Shown: positions 1-6,201 of the stretch, piece by piece
Position numbering within the stretch: the stretch's first letter is position 1
Layout: each line of letters opens with the position of its first letter
Assembly: GCA_002505935.1 (NCBI GenBank)
Contig: DAWL01000034.1
Coordinates: 1-7,794, forward strand
Direction of reading: 5' to 3'
Length of the DNA stretch: 7,794 bases
From: Euryarchaeota archaeon UBA226
GTDB lineage: Archaea; Thermoplasmatota; Poseidoniia; Poseidoniales; Poseidoniaceae
Translations under genes and position numbers: made by a program
Notes under the pieces: generated by a model
The model's database searches: none
Seen by the model: the letters and a program-made list of their open reading frames with translations, nothing else
Told to the model about the DNA's origin: nothing

Positions 1-2189
1 CCATTCTCTTCAAACCAAGCCTCATTCAATTCAGGGGCCATATCATCCAACCAATCAACACTCAGATTCTCACAATAGAATTGCGCACCTGCTACATCTG
101 CATCTGCCTCAATAATCAGTTCAAAGGAAGGCAATCGATTGGCGGTTGCATTGTACCAACTCCCTACAGTAGTATCAACATGAGCGTCCATGGCTGGCTT
201 CAAATCCAATACTCTCTCAAATCCATAAGCCAACATGGAGTTGGATTGGTTCAGAGCGTATTGCCCTACTGGACTAACGATAGAGATGTCAATACTACCT
301 CGCTCAATTCCATCAGATCCAATAATTCCTGTAGTGGGCCAAACCGAATTCAAGAGGCTGCGATTGATACGCAAATCAAATCCATGTTCAGGAATCTCAG
401 ATGCTGCTACATCCAGCAAAGTTTGGCCTCCTAATTCCAGTTCTAGATTCTCTCCACTACTGTTGAATCCGGTCAACAACAAATATGCATCATCTATCGC
501 ATTGGCATGTACTGGAAGATTCAGGAGACTAATCGAATTAGACGAATAGGAAGATTGCGAACTCACTCCAAGATCTGCGGGCCCAAGCAATTGTTGAGAA
601 GAGATTGAGAGATTCAAATCATCAAGAGAATCCCAGCGTTGATACTGGAGATTCAAAGCGGAGATTCTCGGTGAGTTCGACTCGTCAGAAGTAGAAAACC
701 AAGCCCTGAACTGAATTCCTTGCAACCTGTCCCAACTCATGTGGGATAAATTGGCCGAATGCCAACCGGACCAAGAAATATTGTCGATGGTCGCTCGAAA
801 TTCCACACTAAGATTTGTTTGAGAAGGGACGTTGTAGGTGAAATTGGCTTGAATAGACTCTACTAGATGGCCGCCCGTGAAGATGGGGTCGCTAGTCCAA
901 TTTCCAGCTTCTAGGTATTCGGGTCCTGTCAAGCTACCTATACTGGAATAAAGCACTTGACCTAAACCTCCGGAACTACCGGAATTACCTGCATTACCAG
1001 TACCATAGGGTTGACCTCCAGAACCACCAGAACCTCCTTGTGCACTAATAACTCCATTATTGGACAAAGCATTACTGGAGTTGAGAATCTTGACGGTGCC
1101 GCCACTACCTCCTCCCCCGCCATTTCCACCATGGTACATTCCAATGCCAATTCCGCTTTGCGCCCCATTGGCACCATCACCACCATCGCCTCCATCAGAA
1201 GAGAGAATCCCAGAATTACCGATACTGATTGAATTTGCCTGCAACATCAAGGAACCGCCACTTCCTCCACCAGCACCACTTGAACCCGGACCTGTTCCTC
1301 CAGAAGGGGCAGTACCGGCACTTCCGTCACCACCATCTACAGAAATCGTACCGTTGACAGAGATCGAATTAGCGTATAAGCCAATCAATCCACCACCTTT
1401 CCCTCCAGACGATAGCAAAGTGGAACTGCTTGAAGACACATTACCCCCTGAAGAGCCAATCTCAGTACCATTTCCATAGGAAGAACCAGAATTATTGTTA
1501 CTACCCTTGTAGACTCCACCAGCTCCTCCAGAATTGTGGTGTCCTGCACCTCCTCCCCCAGATGAGTGTCCACTACTGGACTGTTGTTCACTAGTTCCAG
1601 AACCACTTCCTCCCCAATACATCGCCTCACCAAGAATCGAAGTTCCTGCTTCCAGAATGATTTGATTGGCATGAATCGTCAGAGGTCCGCTTGCTAGAAT
1701 CTGGCCACAAGATTGTATGCCACACATCAGATGGACTACATCGTAACTCAGGTTACCACTTAGATTGGTCATGTTGAACAGAGTCAAATTGTTGCTTCCT
1801 GCATAGACACTAGAATATGTCCCATTGTTGAATAATCCAATCCCCGAACTAGTAGCCGAAGTGTTGTTGTGCGTCCCTAAACCACCGTGGGTGAGTTGTA
1901 TGGAGTTGTTGACCCAGATTCTATCTGGGCTGTATCGCACATCCATCGAAGCATTATCCGCCCTATATCCTGGCTGATGGGAAAACCCATCGAGATCTCC
2001 ACCGACTGGTAACAATACACTACTATTTGAACCGCTGTTGAAATTCCAAGATGCCTTCCTAATCGAAGATTTATCATCATCTAACTGCGAGGAAGGAGGT
2101 GTCAAAAACAGCATGGCTTGAGATGCTGAAACCAACATTACCAAAGCCAATAGAACTCGAACCTTCGTCCTCGGTTCCATGACCCCCAT
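1..2189 (-). CDS. Large secreted glycine-rich surface protein (adhesin/coat-like), 3' end cut by the window
   Basis: I translated this frame by hand; it is open without a stop from the start near 2189 to base 1, giving at least 726 residues (numbered from the ATG at 2180). An in-frame ATG at 2189 adds three residues, and an in-frame TGA at 2193-2195 closes the frame upstream. Residues 1-22 look like a signal peptide: Arg/Lys-rich start (MEPRTKVR), hydrophobic core (VLLALVMLVSAS), and a possible cleavage after SQA. Residues about 50-160 are Asn/Ser/Thr-rich with one cysteine pair (MCGIQSC). Residues about 165-407 are glycine-rich with repeated strand units. Residues about 440-515 look like a beta-sandwich module (WSGW, then a Ser-Pro-Arg and a LQY strand). 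The rest is unrecognised and ends here at a WLDDMAPE segment. About 25 N-X-S/T sequons are spread along the chain, as expected of an archaeal N-glycosylated exported protein. Surface attachment or adhesion is inferred; no enzyme motif is visible. The C-terminus and any anchor lie outside the window. Confidence 0.85.
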   Translation of the reverse strand, partial: MGVMEPRTKVRVLLALVMLVSASQAMLFLTPPSSQLDDDKSSIRKASWNFNSGSNSSVLLPVGGDLDGFSHQPGYRADNASMDVRYSPDRIWVNNSIQLTHGGLGTHNNTSATSSGIGLFNNGTYSSVYAGSNNLTLFNMTNLSGNLSYDVVHLMCGIQSCGQILASGPLTIHANQIILEAGTSILGEAMYWGGSGSGTSEQQSSSGHSSGGGGAGHHNSGGAGGVYKGSNNNSGSSYGNGTEIGSSGGNVSSSSSTLLSSGGKGGGLIGLYANSISVNGTISVDGGDGSAGTAPSGGTGPGSSGAGGGSGGSLMLQANSISIGNSGILSSDGGDGGDGANGAQSGIGIGMYHGGNGGGGGSGGTVKILNSSNALSNNGVISAQGGSGGSGGQPYGTGNAGNSGSSGGLGQVLYSSIGSLTGPEYLEAGNWTSDPIFTGGHLVESIQANFTYNVPSQTNLSVEFRATIDNISWSGWHSANLSHMSWDRLQGIQFRAWFSTSDESNSPRISALNLQYQRWDSLDDLNLSISSQQLLGPADLGVSSQSSYSSNSISLLNLPVHANAIDDAYLLLTGFNSSGENLELELGGQTLLDVAASEIPEHGFDLRINRSLLNSVWPTTGIIGSDGIERGSIDISIVSPVGQYALNQSNSMLAYGFERVLDLKPAMDAHVDTTVGSWYNATANRLPSFELIIEADADVAGAQFYCENLSVDWLDDMAPELNEAWFEEN
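960..1688 (-). repeat. Glycine-rich beta-solenoid-like repeats inside the surface protein
   Basis: This stretch encodes residues about 165-407 of the surface protein. Degenerate units of roughly 45-60 residues recur. Each has a Gly-Gly turn, a strand of alternating hydrophobics, an ANSIS-like turn, a second strand (NGTIS, NSGILS, NNGVIS), then a glycine run such as DGGDGSAG or DGGDGGDG. Clear units start near residues 262 (GGGLIGLYANSISVNGTISV), 308 (GGSLMLQANSISIGNSGILS) and 360 (GGTVKILNSSNALSNNGVIS). A weaker one starts at 165 (GPLTIHANQIILEAGTSILG). Similar alternation of strand and glycine loop is found in filamentous-haemagglutinin-like and other secreted beta-helix proteins; the fold here is inferred from pattern only. 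The DNA is not an exact tandem repeat, so the units have diverged. Confidence 0.7.
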
Positions 2190-2197
2190 GGGTCATG
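2178..2197. promoter_or_regulatory. Perfect 8-bp inverted repeat over the start of the surface protein gene
   Basis: The arms CATGACCC (2178-2185) and GGGTCATG (2190-2197) are perfect complements around a 4-base spacer CCAT. Both candidate ATG codons (2187-2189 and 2178-2180, minus strand) fall inside it. As DNA it could be an operator for a dimeric regulator; as RNA it would form a hairpin hiding the start codon. If the transcript is leaderless and begins at 2189, one arm is not transcribed and only the DNA role remains. The function is inferred. Confidence 0.45.
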
Positions 2198-2210
2198 CCT
2201 TGCAACTGAT

Positions 2211-2218
2211 GAAATAAG
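2211..2218 (-). promoter_or_regulatory. Candidate archaeal TATA box for the surface protein gene
   Basis: On the minus strand this reads CTTATTTC, the most AT-rich element in the short gap after the aconitase stop. Its centre lies about 26 bases before the ATG at 2189, the usual TATA-to-start-site distance in archaea. That would give a leaderless or nearly leaderless transcript starting at that ATG. No convincing Shine-Dalgarno sequence precedes either ATG, which fits. This is a weak call because the element is short and was judged by eye. Confidence 0.35.
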
Positions 2219-2235
2219 TGTTAGCCGTCCAAGTC

Positions 2236-4926
2236 TTACTTAGACAAATTGCGAAGTACTGTATGCAATATTCCACCATTGCGATAATAATCCACTTCTA
2301 CCGGAGTATCCAATCTGACTATAGTAGAGAAAGTAATGCTGCTTCCATCGGGCTTTGTGGCTACAACTTGAAGTTCCTGTAGTGGTTTTACATCATCGCT
2401 CAATGGAATATCGAAAGTCTCGCTTCCATCCAGTCCAAGACTGTCAGCATCTTGTCCTTCAAGGAAACACAAAGGCAGTACCCCCATTCCAACTAGATTT
2501 GATCGATGAATCCTTTCGTAAGAGGTACAAATGACTGCCTTTACTCCAAGTAACAATGTTCCTTTGGCGGCCCAATCTCTACTACTTCCGGTACCGTATT
2601 GCGAACCTGCTAGAACTACCAATGGCGTTCCCTCATTCTTGAATCGCATCGCCGCATCATAGATTGGTAAAATCTCCCCACTAGGGAAATGGGTTGTGAA
2701 TCCACCCTCCGTTCCCGGAGCAAGTTGATTGCGTATTCGCACATTAGCAAAAGTTCCTCGCATCATGACTTCGTGATTGCCCCTACGGCTACCAAATGAA
2801 TTGAAATCAACCCTTTCTACTCCATTATCGAGAAGATATTTGCCGGCAGGGCCTGAAGCCGGAAAGGCGCCGGCGGGAGAGATGTGATCAGTGGTCACCG
2901 AATCACCAAGTTTCAACAAACAACGAGCCCCAGAAATCGCCTCAATGGCATCAACTTCAGAAGAAATTCCCTCGAAGAAAGTCGGCAATCGGATGTAGGT
3001 AGAGTCATCTTCCCATGAATACAGGTCGCTGGCTTCTGCTGGTATCGAATCCCAGCGTTCCTCTTCCATGACATCGCCATAACGTTCTCTGAACATTTCA
3101 GGAGTGATAGACGCGGCCATCACCTTGCGCAATTCTTCTTCACTTGGCCAAATCTCTGAAAGCATTACTGGATTACCATCAGAATCATTGGCCAGTGGGC
3201 TGTTTACCAAATCGATATCCAAGGTTCCAGCAATGGCATAAGCGACGACCAAAGGTGGACTTGCGAGATAGTTCGCCTTGACCTTCTGGTGTACTCTTCC
3301 TTCGAAATTACGATTTCCAGATAATACGCTACCAACAATCAATTCCCCTGCATCGATGGCAGCCTCGATGTTTTCATCCAAAGGACCGGAGTTACCGATA
3401 CAGGTCGTACATCCATAACCTACAGTGTTGAATCCTAAAGCCGAGAGGTCTTCGTTCAAACCTGATGCTTCATAATATTCGGTCACCACTCTTGAACCGG
3501 GCGCCAATGAGGTCTTGACCCATGGCTTGACACCAAGTCCTCTCTCTCTGGCCTTGCGCGCCAGTAGACCTGCTGCTAACATAACACCTGGATTGCTCGT
3601 ATTTGTACACGAAGTTATGGCGGCGATTACAATATCGCCATGCTTGAGAGAATAGTTAGTTTCAGAAACTTGAGTCTGAGTATTGAGCGACGCGTCTGGC
3701 ACTCCATGCCCACTATGCCCCACATCAGCGTAGAGACTGTCATGGAAATGGTCGTACATATGATCGAGGCGAACCCTATCCTGAGGTCTCTTTGGACCTG
3801 CAAGTGCAGGAACAACGGTAGAAAGATCCAACTCAAGAATCGAGGTATAGGATGGCTCGTCATCATCGGCTGAATACCAAAGGTGATTGGCCTTACAATA
3901 TGCTTCCACATTAGAAACATGTTCTGAATCGCGACCTGAAAGAAGCATGTATTCCAAAGTGGTCTCATCGACGGGGAAGAAACCACAGGTTGCACCATAC
4001 TCTGGAGCCATATTGGCGATGGTGGCGCGGTCGGGCAAGGACAAAGCCTGCATTCCCTCTCCAAAGAACTCGACGAATTTTCCAACTACGTTGTGCTGGC
4101 GAAGCATCTCTACAATCAGAAGAGTCATGTCGGTCGCAGTCACTCCCGGGTTCAAACTTCCAGTAAGTCGGAAACCGACCACATCGGGTGCCAACATGTA
4201 GATTGGTTGGCCCAACATGACTGCCTCTGCCTCAATTCCTCCAACTCCCCATCCAAGAACTCCTAATCCATTGACCATCGTGGTGTGGCTGTCAGTTCCA
4301 ACTAACGTATCTGGAAGCCAAACACCATTCTCTTCCCTAGCAACACTAGCGATCCATTCGAGATTGATCTGATGCACAATTCCCCTACCTGGAGGAACCG
4401 CTCTGAAATCGGAAAGGCTCTGTTGGCCCCATTTGAGGAACTTGTACCTCTCCATGTTTCGCTGATATTCTATCTCCAAATTCTTCTCTTCAGCATCTTT
4501 GAAAATTCCAGAATAATCAACCTGAACTGAATGGTCAATCACTAAATCGACCGGAACCTGTGGATTGACCTTAGATGGGTCTCCACCTAATTCCACCATG
4601 GCCTGACGAAGTGCAGCCATATCGACTACCGCTGGAACTCCGGTAAAGTCCTGCAGAATGACCCTTGAAGGCATGAATGGAATCTCTCCACGTTCGCCAT
4701 TTGGTGTCCAATCTGCAATGGCCTTGACGTCTTCTTCGCGTACTAGAAAGCCATCACAATTACGCAAGGCCCCCTCAAGCAGAACTCTGATGCTTCTAGG
4801 CAAGGTTCTGATTACCTCTTCCGAGATTGCAGCAGTCAATGGGACTAAACTCGATTTCGAACCATCGCTTAGTGTGAACTCCTGCTTCGCATCCTGCATG
4901 GAAGTGCCGAGCAACATCGCCTGCAT
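2236..4926 (-). CDS. acnA: Aconitate hydratase, AcnA/IRP type (full length)
   Basis: Converts citrate to isocitrate through cis-aconitate in the cytoplasm with a [4Fe-4S] cluster. Residue numbers here count from the TTG at 4929 (897 residues), a normal length for the monomeric AcnA/IRP family. The three cluster cysteines are present: Cys441 in ITSCTNTSNP, and Cys507 and Cys510 in GYGCTTCIGNSGP. Other family signatures are QDFTGVPA (93-100), IDHSVQ (131-136), VGTDSHTTM (210-218), the swivel-domain SFGSRRGNHEVMMRGTF (711-727), and GSQYGTGSSRDWAAKG (775-790) with the substrate-binding Ser/Arg. Nothing essential seems missing. The start is uncertain: TTG 4929, ATG 4926, ATG 4917 and ATG 4899 are all in frame. 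Comparison with known N-termini favours the last (MQDAKQEFTL), but no clear ribosome-binding site decides it, so I give the longest ATG form. The stop is TAA. Only about 27 bases separate it from the cyclophilin gene upstream on the same strand, so co-transcription is likely. A TCA-cycle role is certain from the family; 2-methylcitrate-type activity is a less likely alternative. Confidence 0.95.
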   Translation of the reverse strand: MQAMLLGTSMQDAKQEFTLSDGSKSSLVPLTAAISEEVIRTLPRSIRVLLEGALRNCDGFLVREEDVKAIADWTPNGERGEIPFMPSRVILQDFTGVPAVVDMAALRQAMVELGGDPSKVNPQVPVDLVIDHSVQVDYSGIFKDAEEKNLEIEYQRNMERYKFLKWGQQSLSDFRAVPPGRGIVHQINLEWIASVAREENGVWLPDTLVGTDSHTTMVNGLGVLGWGVGGIEAEAVMLGQPIYMLAPDVVGFRLTGSLNPGVTATDMTLLIVEMLRQHNVVGKFVEFFGEGMQALSLPDRATIANMAPEYGATCGFFPVDETTLEYMLLSGRDSEHVSNVEAYCKANHLWYSADDDEPSYTSILELDLSTVVPALAGPKRPQDRVRLDHMYDHFHDSLYADVGHSGHGVPDASLNTQTQVSETNYSLKHGDIVIAAITSCTNTSNPGVMLAAGLLARKARERGLGVKPWVKTSLAPGSRVVTEYYEASGLNEDLSALGFNTVGYGCTTCIGNSGPLDENIEAAIDAGELIVGSVLSGNRNFEGRVHQKVKANYLASPPLVVAYAIAGTLDIDLVNSPLANDSDGNPVMLSEIWPSEEELRKVMAASITPEMFRERYGDVMEEERWDSIPAEASDLYSWEDDSTYIRLPTFFEGISSEVDAIEAISGARCLLKLGDSVTTDHISPAGAFPASGPAGKYLLDNGVERVDFNSFGSRRGNHEVMMRGTFANVRIRNQLAPGTEGGFTTHFPSGEILPIYDAAMRFKNEGTPLVVLAGSQYGTGSSRDWAAKGTLLLGVKAVICTSYERIHRSNLVGMGVLPLCFLEGQDADSLGLDGSETFDIPLSDDVKPLQELQVVATKPDGSSITFSTIVRLDTPVEVDYYRNGGILHTVLRNLSK

Positions 4927-4953
4927 CAAGGTGACGCATTAGAACGCTCAGAA

Positions 4954-6039
4954 CTAATTCCAGAACATCAGGTAATCTAGAAGCCCTTGAGACTCGTTGG
5001 AATCAACTTCAATGCTGGTTATGGTCATCTCTCTTACTGGCTTATCACTACTGCCAGTTTCGACCTCGCTCATCGCCTGAACGTGTTCCATTCCAGAGGT
5101 AACCTGCCCAAACACGGCGTGCACCCCATTCAAATGAGACGGAGTAGAATCCTGATCTACGATGTAGAATTGACTACCGCCTGTATCTGGAGGAGTGGTC
5201 TTGGCCATCGCCAAAGCACCAGGGACATGGCATGTTCCAACCCATGGAGATGATGGATCATTTGGATTTGTTTGAGTGCAATCCAATTCATCAGGTATTG
5301 TCCACGCGGATCTACCAGCGCCATTACAATCAGAATCTGTTGAAGATTCCCCGTTACAGAGATTATGGAATTCGTAAGCATATCCTCCAGAACCGTCCAT
5401 CCCTTGGACATCTCCAGTTTGCAACATGAAATCATTGATTACTCTGTGAAATCTAATCCCATCATAATTTCCGGCTTCCGCATGATCAATCCAATTTTGA
5501 ACGGCGATTGGAGCCGCATCGTGATACAGTTCAATTTCGATGACTTCTCGATGAGCTAATCCATCATCATCGGTCCATTTGACATGTATTCGCGCATTGT
5601 ACTCCATACTTGCTTCAGTCAAAGTACCATCAGAAATGACCTTGATTACGGCAAGTGTGAGCATCAACATAACCGGAATGGCGATTATCCCAAAAAAAGT
5701 TGGAGTTCCATCATCAATCATCTTGGGAATCAATCTCTCCCTGACTCCTTCTGATGACATTTCTCCTTGCAATCCCTCAAGGCCTACTCGAGCATCCTTG
5801 AATTTAGGGTCGATCTTCAATGCTTGCCGATAGTGCTTGGTAGATTCTCTGTACATCTTTTTCAGACCTGTTTCCTGCGCTATCCCCTTCTTGCAGTCAC
5901 CCGCTAATTTCCAGGTCATTGCATGCTCGCCTTTCTCATCCAAAGCACGCAATTCTTCCAACGCTTCATCGAAGTTACCCGAGGAGATTTTTCCCTCTAT
6001 TGCCTTCCAGCCTTCCTCCATTTCCTTGCTCGGCATCAT
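4954..6039 (-). CDS. Membrane-anchored TPR-cyclophilin peptidyl-prolyl cis-trans isomerase
   Basis: A cyclophilin-type isomerase that catalyses Xaa-Pro peptide bond rotation, here tethered to the membrane. From the ATG at 6039 the protein has 361 residues. Residues about 5-95 are a helical TPR-like region (TWKLAGDCKKG, then HYRQALKIDPKFKDARVGLE). Residues about 115-136 form one transmembrane helix (FFGIIAIPVMLMLTLAVIKVI). Residues about 150-346 are the cyclophilin domain, with FHRVINDFMLQTGD giving the catalytic Arg (199), Phe (204) and Gln (207), then GALAMAKT, GSQFYIV and HAVFGQV. The Trp that binds cyclosporin in human CypA appears to be replaced by His (PSHLNGVH). A cysteine-bearing insertion separates FHRVI from GALAMA. 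The TPR part should face the cytoplasm and the isomerase the outside; this is inferred from the layout. The frame extends upstream to an ATG at 6165, but that start would overlap the divergent gene and its promoter. ATGATG at 6034-6039, preceded closely by GGAAG, suits the start of the TPR domain. The chain ends in a short hydrophobic tail (LLDYLMFW). Confidence 0.85.
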   Translation of the reverse strand: MMPSKEMEEGWKAIEGKISSGNFDEALEELRALDEKGEHAMTWKLAGDCKKGIAQETGLKKMYRESTKHYRQALKIDPKFKDARVGLEGLQGEMSSEGVRERLIPKMIDDGTPTFFGIIAIPVMLMLTLAVIKVISDGTLTEASMEYNARIHVKWTDDDGLAHREVIEIELYHDAAPIAVQNWIDHAEAGNYDGIRFHRVINDFMLQTGDVQGMDGSGGYAYEFHNLCNGESSTDSDCNGAGRSAWTIPDELDCTQTNPNDPSSPWVGTCHVPGALAMAKTTPPDTGGSQFYIVDQDSTPSHLNGVHAVFGQVTSGMEHVQAMSEVETGSSDKPVREMTITSIEVDSNESQGLLDYLMFWN

Positions 6040-6087
6040 TCTTCCGACCCGCCTTCCTATTTTCAACTCGTCGAATCCGAGAAATGG

Positions 6088-6096
6088 AAATACAAT
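6088..6096 (-). promoter_or_regulatory. Candidate TATA box for the cyclophilin-aconitase transcript
   Basis: On the minus strand this reads TTGTATTTC. A start site about 26 bases downstream would fall near 6065, leaving a leader of roughly 25 bases before the ATG at 6039, with purine-rich GGAAGG and GGAAG inside it. A second AT-rich run (TTGAAAATAG, near 6055-6064) is an alternative. Called by eye; no transcript evidence. Confidence 0.3.
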
Positions 6097-6103
6097 CGTT
6101 CCT

Positions 6104-6120
6104 CCGCCCTTACAGGGCGG
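6104..6120. promoter_or_regulatory. Perfect 7-bp inverted repeat between divergent promoters (candidate operator)
   Basis: CCGCCCT (6104-6110) and AGGGCGG (6114-6120) are perfect reverse complements around the spacer TAC. The GC-rich palindrome stands out in an AT-richer gap and lies upstream of both candidate TATA elements, touching the place where the B-recognition element of the plus-strand promoter would sit. That is a suitable site for a dimeric regulator acting on both transcripts. It is not followed by a T-run and does not sit after a gene, so it is unlikely to be a terminator. The regulatory role is inferred. Confidence 0.4.
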
Positions 6121-6126
6121 TATACC
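6120..6126 (+). promoter_or_regulatory. Candidate TATA box for the korA-like gene
   Basis: The sequence GTATACC follows directly after the GC palindrome. A start site about 26 bases on would lie near 6149, just before the in-frame ATG at 6157 and about 50 bases before the preferred ATG at 6202. The AT-rich GTATTATT at 6142-6149 is an alternative and would place the start site near 6172, giving a short leader to 6202. I cannot choose between them from sequence. Confidence 0.3.
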
Positions 6127-6187
6127 CATACGTTGAATAGGCGTATTATTGCCCCCATGCGGCAAGAACAGGGTCTACTGGCCTCAA

Positions 6188-6199
6188 AGGAAGGAAAGG
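6188..6199 (+). promoter_or_regulatory. Purine-rich ribosome-binding site supporting the start at 6202
   Basis: The run AGGAAGGAAAGG lies just before the ATG at 6202 and contains several AGG cores at workable spacing. The earlier in-frame ATG at 6157 has only GCCCCC before it. This is why the shorter start was chosen. The same purine run would read as ordinary codons (SKEGKE) if 6157 were used. Confidence 0.45.
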
Positions 6200-6201
6200 A
6201 A

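Larger units (their letters stand above)
6040..6201. other. Divergent intergenic control region
   Basis: These roughly 160 bases separate the start of the cyclophilin gene (minus strand) from the start of the korA-like gene (plus strand). They hold candidate TATA elements for both directions and a 7-bp inverted repeat between them. No small gene is supported here: the only open frames are 5' extensions of the two flanking genes, from 6165 on the minus strand and from 6157 on the plus strand. Confidence 0.65.

Noticed and set aside
1060..1479. Proline-rich open frame on the plus strand (repeated PPLPPP and PPFPP)
   Set aside because: It is the antisense image of the Gly-Gly codons of the surface protein; the composition is fully explained by that gene.
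962..2080. Short minus-strand frames at 962-1195, 1385-1672 and 1877-2080
   Set aside because: They lie in other frames inside the long surface-protein frame, which has a signal peptide, coherent repeats and sequons; the short ones have none.
3627..4085. 152-codon minus-strand frame inside aconitase
   Set aside because: An out-of-frame shadow of a conserved enzyme; no recognisable domain and no independent start signal.
5688..5700. A-run on the plus strand (a T-run on the minus strand) as a terminator
   Set aside because: It lies inside the transmembrane/TPR part of the cyclophilin gene as ordinary codons (Thr-Phe-Phe-Gly), not after a gene end.
6040..6165. Upstream extension of the cyclophilin gene to an ATG at 6165
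   Set aside because: The extra 42 residues have no family character (PCKGGGTIVFPF and similar), cover the divergent promoter region and palindrome, and would overlap the alternative start of the plus-strand gene.
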